Part shown: one piece after another, positions 36,213-45,011 of the stretch
Layout: the number at the start of each line of letters is the position of its first letter
Position numbering within the stretch: the stretch's first letter is position 1
Assembly: GCF_029906645.1 (NCBI RefSeq)
Contig: NZ_JARYGZ010000002.1
Span: 434,001 to 498,000 of the forward strand
Reading direction: 5' to 3'
Length of the DNA: 64,000 nt
DNA from: Sphingomonas oryzagri
Lineage (GTDB): Bacteria; Pseudomonadota; Alphaproteobacteria; Sphingomonadales; Sphingomonadaceae
Made by a program: the position numbers and the translations under genes
The notes under the pieces: generated by a model
What the model was told of the DNA's origin: nothing
Database searches by the model: none
Seen by the model: the letters and a program-made list of their open reading frames with translations, nothing else

Positions 36213-37889
36213 GTGGACGGACTGGGCTGGCGGGGGTTTGCCGAAGAGAGTTCCACTCCGGTGGCGCCCGAGCCGCGCCGCGACTCGCCGCTGACCGAGA
36301 TCGGCTTCGTCCTCGACGTCGGCGGCGGCTCCGCCCGCGTGGTGTTCGACGCGCGCGCCATCCAGCGCCTGCATGACGGCGCCGAGACCGGCGGCGGCGT
36401 CGCGCTCGCCGGCGAGGTCGGCAGCCAGATCAAGATGCGCTGCGGCGATCTTTGGCTGGCCGCCAACGTCCGCTCGCTCAGTCTCGAGCGCGGTGACGGC
36501 GATCGTATCGCCGCCGACATCGATTTTCTCGGTGAGGGCCGGGCTTGCCCTACCACCGGGCGGATGCTGGAATTCCGCCGTGGCGTGACGCGCTATCCGA
36601 TGCCGGGCGTCTCGGTCTATCCGGCCGGGCATTCGGACATGATGCAGATTTTCGCCGCCGAGGATCGCGCCCATATCGAGATCGGCACGGTCTACCCGAC
36701 GTCGGACGTGCGCGGCTCGCTCTATGTCGATTCGCTGCTCGGTCGCCATTTCGCGCTGGTCGGTTCCACCGGCACCGGCAAGTCGACCAGCCTCGCGCTG
36801 ATCCTGCACCGCATCTGCGAGATGGCGCCGCAGGGCCATGTCGTGATGATCGATCCGCACGGCGAATATCCTGCCGCGTTCGACGGCTATGGCGAACTGT
36901 TCGACGTCGAGAATCTCCAGCTCCCCTACTGGCTGCTCACCTTCGAGGAGCATACCGAGGTGCTGATCGGCACCGAGGGCGCCGAGCGCCAGCGCGACAT
37001 GGACGTGCTCGCCAAGTGCCTGCTCGCCGCGCGCCAGAAGAGCCGCGCGGCGGAGGGCATCGCCAAGGTCACCGTCGACAGCCCGATCCCCTATCTGCTG
37101 TCCGACCTGCTGAACTTCATCGTCACCGACATGGGCAAGCTCGATCGCGCCGGCGACACCAGCTCGCACATGCGGCTGAAGACCAAGATCGAGGAACTGC
37201 GCGCCGATCCGCGCTACGGCTTCATGTTCTCCGGTATGCTGGTGGCGGACACGATGGCAGCGACGATCGCGCGGCTGTTCCGCCTGCCGACCCACGGCAA
37301 GCCGATCTCGATCATCGACGTGTCGGGCGTGCCGTCCGAGATCACCTCGGTGGTGGTGGCTTTGCTCAGCCGCCTGGTGTTCGATTACGCGATCTGGTCG
37401 CGCCACGAGACGCCGCGCCCGATCCTGCTCGTCTGCGAGGAGGCGCACCGCTACATTCCGTCGGATCGCATCCCCGGCCAGTCCGCCGTGCGCCGCGTGC
37501 TCGAACGGATCGCCAAGGAAGGCCGTAAATATGGTGTTTCGCTGGGGCTGATCACGCAGCGGCCGTCGGATCTGGCCGAGGGCGTGCTTTCCCAGTGCGG
37601 TACGATCATCGCGATGCGCCTCAACAACGAGCGCGACCAGGCGCATGTGAAGGCGGCGATGCCCGAAGGCGCGCGCGGCTTCATGGAAACCATCCCGGCG
37701 CTGCGCAATCGCGAATGCGTGGTGTGCGGCGAGGGCGCCTCGATCCCGATGCGCATTTCCTTCGACAATCTCGAAGAGAACAAGCGCCCGGCATCCGGCG
37801 ATCCGCTCTTCTCGGTGCTGTGGAAGAACCAGGGCGGCGAAGCGGAGATGATCAACCGCGTGATCGCACGGTGGCGCAAGGGGAAGTAA
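36213..37889 (+). CDS. HerA-like ATPase (DUF87)
   Basis: A 558-residue hexameric-type DNA translocase ATPase. An N-terminal HAS-barrel-like region (about 20-110) is followed by the FtsK/HerA ATPase core: Walker A VGSTGTGKSTS near 186-196, Walker B ILLVCEEAHRY, and the arginine-finger helix RIAKEGRKYGVSLGLITQRPSDL. GTG 36213 has an AAGGAA ribosome-binding site; an ATG at 36205 is out of frame. The usual partner nuclease NurA is not encoded beside it. DNA end processing or conjugation-like DNA handling is inferred from the family. Confidence 0.9.
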   Translation: MDGLGWRGFAEESSTPVAPEPRRDSPLTEIGFVLDVGGGSARVVFDARAIQRLHDGAETGGGVALAGEVGSQIKMRCGDLWLAANVRSLSLERGDGDRIAADIDFLGEGRACPTTGRMLEFRRGVTRYPMPGVSVYPAGHSDMMQIFAAEDRAHIEIGTVYPTSDVRGSLYVDSLLGRHFALVGSTGTGKSTSLALILHRICEMAPQGHVVMIDPHGEYPAAFDGYGELFDVENLQLPYWLLTFEEHTEVLIGTEGAERQRDMDVLAKCLLAARQKSRAAEGIAKVTVDSPIPYLLSDLLNFIVTDMGKLDRAGDTSSHMRLKTKIEELRADPRYGFMFSGMLVADTMAATIARLFRLPTHGKPISIIDVSGVPSEITSVVVALLSRLVFDYAIWSRHETPRPILLVCEEAHRYIPSDRIPGQSAVRRVLERIAKEGRKYGVSLGLITQRPSDLAEGVLSQCGTIIAMRLNNERDQAHVKAAMPEGARGFMETIPALRNRECVVCGEGASIPMRISFDNLEENKRPASGDPLFSVLWKNQGGEAEMINRVIARWRKGK

Positions 37890-37900
37890 TCTCCCCTCTG

Positions 37901-37966
37901 GTCATTGCGCGCGTAACGGAGCAATCTAGCAGCCGGAATGGATCGCCACGGCGCTTCGCGATGACG
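37901..37966. repeat. Palindromic interspersed repeat, copy 2
   Basis: A 66-bp unit beginning GTCATTGCGCG and ending CGCGATGACG, with GCAATC and GGATCGCC inside. It is related to the units at 19129 and 43859 but more degenerate. It fills the gap between convergent genes. Confidence 0.6.
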
Positions 37967-37973
37967 ATGGAAA

Positions 37974-39473
37974 TCAGCCCTTGGCCGGCACTGTCTGCGC
38001 GCCGCCGACCGGCAAGCCCGTCCACCGCGCCATCATCGCCTTGAACTTCGCGAGCGCCCCGCCGCCGATCCGCTCGGTGCGCTCGAAGCTGGCGCTCGCC
38101 GGATCGATCGCCTGCCCGCCGCGATAGACCTCGAAATGGCAATGCGGCCCGGTCGAAAGCCCGGTCGATCCGACATAGCCGATCAGCTCGCCCTGTTGGA
38201 CGGTCTCACCCGGCCGCACGATGATGCGGCTCATATGGCCGTAGCCGGTGCCCATCCCGCCATCGTGCGCGATCTGGACGAAATTGCCGTGGCCGCCATG
38301 CCAGCCGGCGAAACGCACCACGCCGTCCGCCGCCGCGACGATCGGCGTGCCGTAAGGGGCTGCGAGATCGACGCCCTGGTGCATCCGGCTGAAGCCGAGG
38401 ATGGGGTGGAAGCGCATCCCGAAGCCCGAGGACATGCGCGCGCCGGAGACCGGCATGGTGAAGCCGTCGCGCGTCTCGCCCGCGCCGGACGCATCGAACC
38501 ATTGCTCGCGCCCGCCGAGCGTCCAGCGGGCAAGGCGGAGCGTTTCGCCCTCATGCACGATACCGGCATAGAGCAGCCGCCCGGTCTGCACCTCGCCGGT
38601 GGCGGCGCGCTTGTGCTCGAACACCATGTCGAAGCGGTCCGACGCCATGATGTCGTCGATGGCCACGCGCTTCGCGATCGCCTTGATGTAGTCGGCCACC
38701 ACGGAGGGCGGCGCCCCGGCGTTGCGCTCGGCTTCGTAGAGGCTGCCGCCGATCGCACCGGTGAGCCGCATCGGCGTGGCATCCACCGCGATCGGCAGGC
38801 GCTGCAGCGTGAGCTCACCGTTCACGCGAGTGAGGTTGAGCGCGAGATCGAAGCGCGCGCGGAAGCTGAGCGCGTCGATCGGGCGGTCCACCCTACGGCT
38901 CGGGCGGCGGCCGAGCGTGATGGCGAGCTTCGTCCCGGCCGCGATGTCCGACAGCGGCACCGCGCTCGCCACGAGGCTCGCGGCCTTGACGGCATCGTCA
39001 TGCGCGGCGCCCTCGCGCTCCAGCACGCGGGCGAGGCCGTCGCCGAAGCCGAGTGTAGACTGGATGTCGATCTGGGGCCGTTCGGGGGTGGAACTGAGCG
39101 GCCGGGCGCGATCGGTGGGGGCGAGGCGGCGGCCTGTGTCGGCGCCGTAAGCGGTCGGCGCGATGGCGAGCGAGCGCATCTCGTCATATTGCGCGGGCGC
39201 CATGGCGGCTGGCGCCGGGATCGTGATCGGCTTGATGCCGGGCGCCAGCCAGATCGTCGTGCCGATCATCGCCGCCAGCGTCGCGAGGCCGCGAAACCAT
39301 TCGCCCGTGCCGATGCGCGAGCCGAGGTCGACGACGAGATCGATGTCGGCCAGGCTGCGGCGAGGTCTGTGGAACGATCCGGCACGGCCGAAACCGGCGG
39401 AGCTGGCGGCGATCGCGCCCGCGCCGCCGGCCGTCCCGAACCCGTGCTCCTCGCGCTGGTACAAAGCGCCCAT
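37974..39473 (-). CDS. M23 family metallopeptidase (peptidoglycan endopeptidase-like)
   Basis: A 499-residue envelope protein. From ATG 39473 (AAAGGGG just upstream) it has a glycine/alanine-rich cytoplasmic N-terminus, one membrane segment (LATLAAMIGTTIWLA) and a long periplasmic part. The C-terminal lysostaphin-type domain shows the zinc motifs HQGVDLAAPYGTPI (HxxxD) and GPHCHFEVY (HxH), so it should be an active zinc enzyme that cuts peptidoglycan crosslinks. The middle domain resembles the OapA/LysM-like region of MepM-type proteins. Convergent with the HerA-like gene. Confidence 0.92.
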   Translation of the reverse strand: MGALYQREEHGFGTAGGAGAIAASSAGFGRAGSFHRPRRSLADIDLVVDLGSRIGTGEWFRGLATLAAMIGTTIWLAPGIKPITIPAPAAMAPAQYDEMRSLAIAPTAYGADTGRRLAPTDRARPLSSTPERPQIDIQSTLGFGDGLARVLEREGAAHDDAVKAASLVASAVPLSDIAAGTKLAITLGRRPSRRVDRPIDALSFRARFDLALNLTRVNGELTLQRLPIAVDATPMRLTGAIGGSLYEAERNAGAPPSVVADYIKAIAKRVAIDDIMASDRFDMVFEHKRAATGEVQTGRLLYAGIVHEGETLRLARWTLGGREQWFDASGAGETRDGFTMPVSGARMSSGFGMRFHPILGFSRMHQGVDLAAPYGTPIVAAADGVVRFAGWHGGHGNFVQIAHDGGMGTGYGHMSRIIVRPGETVQQGELIGYVGSTGLSTGPHCHFEVYRGGQAIDPASASFERTERIGGGALAKFKAMMARWTGLPVGGAQTVPAKG

Positions 39474-39633
39474 CCCCTTTTTGCGAAGGGGCGACTCTGC
39501 CCCAACAGGGTTAAGGTCAAGTTGACCGGGGGTGGCCTGCGCCGAACGATTCCGCAGATGCGACGAAGCGAATCGCTTTGACTCCCAAGGACTCTTGCCT
39601 TCGCACGCGCGAGATACCACCTTGCATTTCGGG

Positions 39634-42195
39634 ATGGGTGGCTTTGTCAACGAGCGGCTGATCGCCGTGTTGGGCCCGACGAATACGGGCAAGACCCACT
39701 ATGCGATCGAGCGTATGGTGGCCCACTCCTCCGGCTGCATGGGCTTCCCGCTCCGCCTGCTCGCCCGCGAGGTCTATGACCGGGTCGTCGCGATCAAGGG
39801 CAAGGACCAGGTCGCGCTGCTGACCGGCGAGGAGAAGATCCTGCCGCCGGGCGCCCGCTACTTCCTGTGCACCGCGGAATCGATGCCGACCGACCGCGAT
39901 TTCGCCTTCGTCGCTTTGGATGAGGCGCAGCTGGCGGCCGATCCCGAACGTGGCCACGTCTTCACCGATCGCCTGCTGCGCGCGCGGGGCCGCGAGGAAA
40001 CGCTGATCCTCGGCTCCGAGACGCTGCGGCCGATGCTGCGCGCGCTGACGCCGGATGCCGAGATCATCGGCCGGCCGCGTTTCTCGACCCTGTCCTATGC
40101 CGGCCCGAAGAAGATTTCGCGCCTGCCCAAGCGTTCGGTGGTCGTCGCCTTCTCGGCCGAGGAGGTCTACGCCGTCGCCGAAATGCTGCGCCGGCTGCGC
40201 GGCGGCGCGGCGGTGGTGATGGGCGCGCTTTCGCCCCGCACCCGCAACGCGCAGGTCGCAATGTATCAGGCGGGCGAGGTGGATTATCTGGTCGCGACAG
40301 ACGCGATCGGCATGGGCCTCAACATGGACGTCGCCCACGTCGCCTTCGCCTCGCTGCGCAAGTTCGACGGCAAGCGCGCGCGCCGCCTCACGATCCCCGA
40401 AATGGCGCAGATCGCCGGCCGCGCGGGCCGCCACCAGCGCGACGGGACGTTCGGGACGCTCGGCTCCGAAGGATCGGGTGCGAGCTTCGATCCCGAGGAA
40501 GTGCTGGCGATCGAGGGCCACCACTTCAAGCCGCTCGACCATCTCTACTGGCGCAACGGCACGCCGGATTTCTCGTCCGTCGGCAAGCTGATCGCCAGCC
40601 TCGAGGCCCGCCCCGACCGCGACGGCCTCCGCGCCGCGCCCGAGGCGATCGATCTCTCCGTCCTCAAGCGCCTCGCCGCCGAGCCCGACATCGCCCACCG
40701 CGCGCGGGGCCAGGCGATGACTGAGCGGCTGTGGGCGGCGTGCGGCCTCCCCGATTTCCGCAAGACCGGCAGCGAGGCGCATGCCCGGCTGGTGGCGCGC
40801 GTCTTCCAGCATCTCTCCGAGGGCGACCGCAAGCTCCCCGCCCAATGGTTTGCCGACGAGATCGCGCGGCTCGATACCGTGCAGGGCGACGTCGAGACGA
40901 TCGCCGACCGCATCGCCTCCGCTCGCACCTGGGCCTATATCGCCCACCGTGCCGACTGGCTGGCCGAGCCGGCGCTGTGGGCCGAGCGCACCCGCCAGCT
41001 GGAGGAGAAACTCTCCGACGCGCTGCACGATCGCCTCACCCAGCGCTTCGTCGATCGCCGCACCTCGGTGCTGCTGCGCGATCTCGACAGGAAGGGCGCC
41101 GAGATGCTGCCCGTCACGATCGGCGCCGATGGCGAGGTGAGCGTCGCCGACGAGCCGATCGGCCATCTCACCGGCTTCCGCTTCGTCGCCGACGCCAACG
41201 CCCGCCACGCCGACATGAAGCGGCTGATGGCCGCCGCCGAACGCCGATTGGGCGACGAACTGGCGCGGAGGGCTAAAGCCCTCGCGGGCGATCCCGACAA
41301 GGCCTTCACGCTCGCCACCGACATCGGTCGCCCGGTGGCGATCTTCTGGCGCGGCGACGTCGTGGCGCGTCTCTCCAAGGGCCGGTCGCTCGCCGAGCCG
41401 CGCCTGACCCTCCACCGCACGCTCGATCCGCTGTCGGCCGATCACAAGGCGAAGGTGATCGAGCGGCTGGAGCGCTGGTTGCACGCCTCGATCGGCCGCC
41501 ACCTCGCCCCGCTCGCGGCGATCGCGACCGCCGCGAGCGACAAGGCGACCGCGCCGGTGCTGCGCGGCCTGCTCGCCCCGGTCGCCGAGGCGGGCGGTAT
41601 CGTCGCGCGCGAGACGGTCGCGGCCTCGCTCCCGGCGCTGGATCGCGACCAGCGGCGCGTCGCCGCCCATCTCGGCCTCAAGATCGGCACGCTCGATCTG
41701 TTCGTGCCCGCGCTGCTCAAGCCCGAGCCGATGCGCTGGCGCCTCGCTTTGCTGGCGGCGCGGGCCAATGCCACCATGCCGCCGGTACCGGCGCCCGGCG
41801 CGGCGATGATCGGCAATCCGGACCCGCTGCTCCGCGCCGCCGCAGTGCGAGCGGGTTTCCGCGATCTCGGCGACCAGATGCTGCGTGTCGATCTGGTCGA
41901 GCGGCTCGCCCGTCATGCGCATGACGCACGACAGGGGCATCGTCCGTTCGTGCCCGATCCGTCGCTGTCCACATCGCTGGGCCTCAAGCCGCCCGCCGTT
42001 GCGCGGCTGATGCGCACGCTCGGCTTCGCGCAGCACCGGCGCGGCGAGGGGCCAAAGGAAGGAGACGCGCCGATCGCCTGGCTGTGGCGCGGCCGTCGCC
42101 CCGATCGCGTCGATGCGCCGCGTGCCCGGCCGGGCAACGCATTCGGCGCGCTCGCCCGACTTCTTCCACCCCAAGCCCAAGGTGCCCATGGCTGA
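39634..42195 (+). CDS. SUV3-type RNA/DNA helicase
   Basis: An 853-residue superfamily 2 helicase. Walker A VLGPTNTGKTHYA is at residues 12-24, Walker B ALDEAQLAADPERGHVF carries the DEAQ box, and the C-terminal RecA lobe shows ATDAIGMGLNMDV and QIAGRAGRHQRDG. This set matches mitochondrial SUV3 and its alphaproteobacterial relatives. The long alpha-helical C-terminus is normal for the bacterial members. ATG 39634 is chosen because conserved residues start there; the frame is open 34 codons more from GTG 39532. It overlaps the S4 gene by 8 bases. Confidence 0.93.
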   Translation: MGGFVNERLIAVLGPTNTGKTHYAIERMVAHSSGCMGFPLRLLAREVYDRVVAIKGKDQVALLTGEEKILPPGARYFLCTAESMPTDRDFAFVALDEAQLAADPERGHVFTDRLLRARGREETLILGSETLRPMLRALTPDAEIIGRPRFSTLSYAGPKKISRLPKRSVVVAFSAEEVYAVAEMLRRLRGGAAVVMGALSPRTRNAQVAMYQAGEVDYLVATDAIGMGLNMDVAHVAFASLRKFDGKRARRLTIPEMAQIAGRAGRHQRDGTFGTLGSEGSGASFDPEEVLAIEGHHFKPLDHLYWRNGTPDFSSVGKLIASLEARPDRDGLRAAPEAIDLSVLKRLAAEPDIAHRARGQAMTERLWAACGLPDFRKTGSEAHARLVARVFQHLSEGDRKLPAQWFADEIARLDTVQGDVETIADRIASARTWAYIAHRADWLAEPALWAERTRQLEEKLSDALHDRLTQRFVDRRTSVLLRDLDRKGAEMLPVTIGADGEVSVADEPIGHLTGFRFVADANARHADMKRLMAAAERRLGDELARRAKALAGDPDKAFTLATDIGRPVAIFWRGDVVARLSKGRSLAEPRLTLHRTLDPLSADHKAKVIERLERWLHASIGRHLAPLAAIATAASDKATAPVLRGLLAPVAEAGGIVARETVAASLPALDRDQRRVAAHLGLKIGTLDLFVPALLKPEPMRWRLALLAARANATMPPVPAPGAAMIGNPDPLLRAAAVRAGFRDLGDQMLRVDLVERLARHAHDARQGHRPFVPDPSLSTSLGLKPPAVARLMRTLGFAQHRRGEGPKEGDAPIAWLWRGRRPDRVDAPRARPGNAFGALARLLPPQAQGAHG

Positions 42196-42451
42196 CACGA
42201 CGCTGCGTCTCGACCAGTTTCTCTGTTTCGCCCGCTTCGCCAAGACGCGAAGCCTCGCCCAGGCCCTGATCGGGGAAGGGCATATCCGCCTCGACGGGCG
42301 GGCCATCCACAAATCATCGGCCCAGGTGAAGGTCGGCTCGGTGCTGGGCCTGCCGGTCGGCGGGCAGGTGCGGGTGGTCCGGGTCGAGGCTATCCCGCTG
42401 CGACGCGGGCCAGCGCCGGAGGCGCAGTCCTGCTACACGGATCTGGTGTAG
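42188..42451 (+). CDS. S4 domain RNA-binding protein (HslR-like)
   Basis: An 87-residue protein consisting mainly of an S4 domain: LRLDQFLCFARFAKTRSLA, GHIRLDGRAI, VKVGSVLGL. It resembles Hsp15/HslR, which binds stalled 50S subunits with attached nascent chain. ATG 42188 lies inside the end of the helicase gene, so expression is coupled. Cytoplasmic. Confidence 0.92.
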   Translation: MADTTLRLDQFLCFARFAKTRSLAQALIGEGHIRLDGRAIHKSSAQVKVGSVLGLPVGGQVRVVRVEAIPLRRGPAPEAQSCYTDLV

Positions 42452-42463
42452 CTCGCCCCTTTC

Positions 42464-42557
42464 CCCGTTCGGGGCTGAGCCTGTCGAAGCCCTGCCCTTC
42501 TTCTTGTCGCGCGGGCAGAAGGAAGGACAGCCCTTCGACAAGCTCAGGGCGAACGGG
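42464..42557. repeat. Inverted interspersed repeat (TGTCGAAG type)
   Basis: A 94-bp palindromic unit: CCCGTTCGGGGCTGAGC with TGTCGAAG at the left, and CTTCGACA, AGCTCAGGGCGAACGGG at the right, with a GGGCAG/CTGCCC inner pair. Such TGAGC..TGTCGAAG elements are common in sphingomonad genomes. It occupies the space between the S4 gene and fdxA. Confidence 0.7.
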
Positions 42558-42664
42558 ATGCAATTCCCCTGACAATCGTTCGCAAAGACATTCGTTGACG
42601 ACGGACGGCAGGCGGGCCTAGCAGGGCGCGTTCGTCACCCGTTCGGAAGATCGAAAGAAGAGAC

Positions 42665-43003
42665 ATGACCTACGTCGTCACCGATGCCTGCATCCGCTGC
42701 AAGTATATGGACTGCGTGGAGGTGTGCCCCGTGGATTGTTTCTACGAAGGCGACAACATGCTCGTGATCAACCCGAACGAGTGCATCGATTGCGGCGTGT
42801 GCGAGCCGGAATGTCCGGCCGAGGCGATCCTGCCCGATACCGAGGGCGGCCTTGAGAAGTGGCAGGAACTGAACGCCACTTTCTCCGCCCAGTGGCCCAA
42901 CATCACCCGCAAGCGCGAGGCACCCGCCGACGCCGACGAGTTCAAGGGCCAGGACGGGAAGTACGACAAGTATTTCTCCGCAGAGCCCGGCCAGGGCGAC
43001 TGA
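42665..43003 (+). CDS. fdxA: Seven-iron ferredoxin FdxA
   Basis: A 112-residue electron carrier with one 3Fe-4S and one 4Fe-4S cluster. The N-terminal cysteines [18 protein letters not shown] and the second set [12 protein letters not shown] are complete. The C-terminal extension ([16 protein letters not shown]) is typical of the FdxA type. A GAAGAGA ribosome-binding site precedes ATG 42665. Confidence 0.95.
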   Translation: MTYVVTDACIRCKYMDCVEVCPVDCFYEGDNMLVINPNECIDCGVCEPECPAEAILPDTEGGLEKWQELNATFSAQWPNITRKREAPADADEFKGQDGKYDKYFSAEPGQGD

Positions 43004-43077
43004 TCCGGAGCGGTTCGCCGCAAGTTCCGGCGCGAATCCCTACACATTTCGGGAAAACTGTGTTACAAGCTGCTCCC

Positions 43078-43232
43078 GTGGGGGGCGGCTTGTGATCGCT
43101 TGAAGATCATGAAGCGCGCCCCCACTTCATCAATGTGGGTGGTCATCGGATCGCCAGCGGCTGCGGGACTAGGGGTGGAGTGCTGCGGACCGTGAGGGCC
43201 GAACGACCGGAACTTTACCGGAAAGGTACGAA
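43078..43232 (+). promoter_or_regulatory. Long structured leader upstream of carD
   Basis: The space between fdxA and carD is 229 bp. Bases 43078-43125 can fold into one long hairpin: GTGGGGG and CGCCCCCAC arms close it, and TGATC/GATCA forms the inner stem around GCTTGAA. No T-tract follows, so it is not a standard terminator. A further 107 bp separate it from the carD ATG, with GACCGGAACTTTACCGGAAAG just before the start, itself a small CCGG(A)/(T)CCGG hairpin. A regulatory 5' leader or a small RNA is possible. Confidence 0.45.
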
Positions 43233-43751
43233 ATGGCTGCAAAGGCGTTGAGCTTCGACGTCGGCGACTATGTCGTCTACCCCAAGCACGGCGTGGGCCG
43301 CGTGATCGAGTTGCAGAGCCAGGAGATCGCTGGCGCCAAGCTCGAACTGTACGTGCTGCGTTTCGAAAAGGAGCGGATGACGCTCCGCGTGCCGACCAAC
43401 AAGGCCGAGTCCGTCGGGATGCGTAAGCTCTCCTCGTCGGTGACGCTCAAGGAAGCGCTCGAGACGCTGAAGGGCAAGCCCAAGGTGAAGCGCACCATGT
43501 GGTCGCGCCGCGCGCAGGAATATGAAGCGAAGATCAACTCGGGCGACCTCGTGTCGATCGCCGAGGTGGTGCGCGACCTGTTCCGCGCCGAGGACCAGCC
43601 CGAGCAGAGCTATTCCGAGCGCCAGATCTTCGAGGCCGCGACCAGCCGGCTCGCCCGCGAACTGGCCGCGATGGAAGAGACCGATGAACCCCGCGCGCAG
43701 CAGAAGATCATCGAGATCCTCCGCGAAGCCGCGGTGGCGCTCGCGAAATAA
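43233..43751 (+). CDS. CarD/CdnL family RNA polymerase-binding regulator
   Basis: A 172-residue protein. Residues about 5-60 are the Tudor-like RNA polymerase beta-binding domain (SFDVGDYVVYPKHGVGRV), followed by the helical domain that contacts the promoter (MTLRVPTNKAES; EYEAKINSGDLVSIAEVVRDL). Alphaproteobacterial CdnL stabilises open complexes at rRNA and housekeeping promoters. It is monocistronic, with a long leader and its own terminator. Confidence 0.94.
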   Translation: MAAKALSFDVGDYVVYPKHGVGRVIELQSQEIAGAKLELYVLRFEKERMTLRVPTNKAESVGMRKLSSSVTLKEALETLKGKPKVKRTMWSRRAQEYEAKINSGDLVSIAEVVRDLFRAEDQPEQSYSERQIFEAATSRLARELAAMEETDEPRAQQKIIEILREAAVALAK

Positions 43752-43778
43752 GGCTGTTTGTTCAGCCTTGAGAGGGAA

Positions 43779-43803
43779 GGGCGGCTTCGGCCGCCCTTTT
43801 CTT
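43779..43803 (+). terminator. Rho-independent terminator of carD
   Basis: GGGCGGC-TTCG-GCCGCCC followed by TTTTCTTTT, 28 bp after the carD stop. A textbook stem with a UUCG tetraloop. Confidence 0.92.
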
Positions 43804-43858
43804 TTGCGTCTTTGCCTTCGACGATGGCGATCGGAAAAAAGGCGTTGTGATCTTCGCG

Positions 43859-43936
43859 CGTCATTGCGAGGCGCAACCCGCCGTGGCGATCCACCCGCCA
43901 CCGCATCTGGATTGATTCGCTCCGCTCGCAATGACG
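43859..43936. repeat. Palindromic interspersed repeat, copy 3
   Basis: A 78-bp unit beginning CGTCATTGCGAG and ending CGCTCGCAATGACG. It has the same ends as the 19129 copy, with a different middle. Confidence 0.7.
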
Positions 43937-43973
43937 GGAAGCGGTGGGTAGCGATACCCGCCGCCCATCGTCA

Positions 43974-44054
43974 CCCCGGAGTTGATCCGGGGTCCATAAG
44001 CCCGGCGCCCGATTCTGAAACGCAGCGCATATGGATTCCCGCGTTCGCGGGAAT
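43974..44054. repeat. Two further small palindromes
   Basis: CCCCGGA-GTTGA-TCCGGGG at 43974-43992 and ATTCCCGCG-TT-CGCGGGAAT at 44035-44054 lie next to the previous repeat. Each is a familiar interspersed hairpin type. Together 43859-44054 is a block of repeats without a gene. Confidence 0.6.
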
Positions 44055-44183
44055 GACGGGAGGTGGTGGAAAGCGGCCGTTGAAGGCCGCCGAAAGAAAG
44101 TGTATTATCCTCCTATAACACGATGGCGTCGCCTGTTTAGACTTCTGTGGAATCCGGCGATCGATCGACCTCAAAATCGCTGG

Positions 44184-44399
44184 ATGGTGAACGTCGCAGT
44201 CGGAATAGCGATCACCCCCGCTGCTATGCTTTTCCCATTCACAATCTTGTTCTTCGTCCATCCGCTTTGGATGTTTGACGGCTCCTCAACGTTCGCCCTC
44301 TTTGTGGGCTTCTATGTCATTCCATGGGCGGTTGCCGGATCGCTGTTCTATCTCGCAGCAACCCACGGCCCGTCCGCAGAGAGCATCGAAAACAGGTAG
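44184..44399 (+). CDS. Small membrane protein of unknown function
   Basis: A 71-residue product from ATG 44184 with two membrane segments (VAVGIAITPAAMLFPFTILFFV and FALFVGFYVIPWAVAGSLFYLA). The frame is open back to ATG 44031, but that start lies inside a repeated palindrome, so a GTG at 44100 or ATG 44184 is more credible. No family recognised. The region is less GC-rich than the surroundings. Confidence 0.4.
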   Translation: MVNVAVGIAITPAAMLFPFTILFFVHPLWMFDGSSTFALFVGFYVIPWAVAGSLFYLAATHGPSAESIENR

Positions 44400-44441
44400 C
44401 AGTCGGCAGCGACTAGAACCCGCAGTTCCGCCACTGGGGCG

Positions 44442-44810
44442 TCAGTTGCCATAACCAACAAGCCGCGAACCGAGATCGGTCTTTTTGATCGGAAACCTGC
44501 CGAGAGGCGCAAGCAGCGGTTCGATGTCGGCTTCCACTTCGAGCCATTCGATCGACCGGAGTTCCGTCGGGCCAAACTCTATCGTGTCCATATATGCCAG
44601 CGGGCAGGCCAAGCTCGGCGGAAACCGCATCCTTTTCGGCTCATCGACATCGATAAACTTCACAAGCATTTCGCGAACGCCAACGGGCGCTTCCGCAATG
44701 GCTCGAAAGGCCTTCCGCCATTTGGTGTCAGACATAAATGCAGCGGAGAATCGCGCCCTAGCGGCACGACCATCGGCAGCTGGATCAAGCTGATTCAAGT
44801 GGTCCATCAT
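44442..44810 (-). CDS. Small protein resembling DUF6678
   Basis: Up to 122 residues. The core SDTKWRKAFRAIAE and ELRSIEWLEVEAD, ending SRLVGYGN, looks like the DUF6678 pattern (an NTKW start, an IEWLEI strand and a C-terminal GYG). The function of that family is unknown to me. Two starts are possible: ATG 44810 or ATG 44735 at MSDTKW, neither with a clear ribosome-binding site. It is convergent with the small membrane gene. Confidence 0.55.
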   Translation of the reverse strand: MMDHLNQLDPAADGRAARARFSAAFMSDTKWRKAFRAIAEAPVGVREMLVKFIDVDEPKRMRFPPSLACPLAYMDTIEFGPTELRSIEWLEVEADIEPLLAPLGRFPIKKTDLGSRLVGYGN

Positions 44811-45011
44811 GCGAGCATGACAAGCGGCGGGAATGTCCGCAACTGGGGCGATGTCCGCTCCTTCCCACGTAGGATTTCGTCTGTCACGGTCGCCGCACCG
44901 GACTACCGGGGCCGTTCTTTCTCATCGCCGATCCGCCTGTAGAAATGTCGTCTTTCGGCCGTCATGACTGTCAATGTTGTCAATTTCACCGGCCGCGACG
45001 GGCGGTAGGGA

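Noticed and set aside
39517-42312. Very long open frame antisense to the helicase gene (over 900 codons)
   Set aside because: GC-rich coding DNA leaves antisense frames open; the product is Arg/Gly/His-rich with no motif, while the plus strand encodes a clear helicase.
43078-43125. Hairpin after fdxA as a rho-independent terminator
   Set aside because: It is stable but no T-run follows on either strand, so I list it as a structured leader instead.
44031-44183. Longer version of the small membrane gene starting at ATG 44031
   Set aside because: That start lies inside an interspersed palindrome and the added residues are not protein-like.
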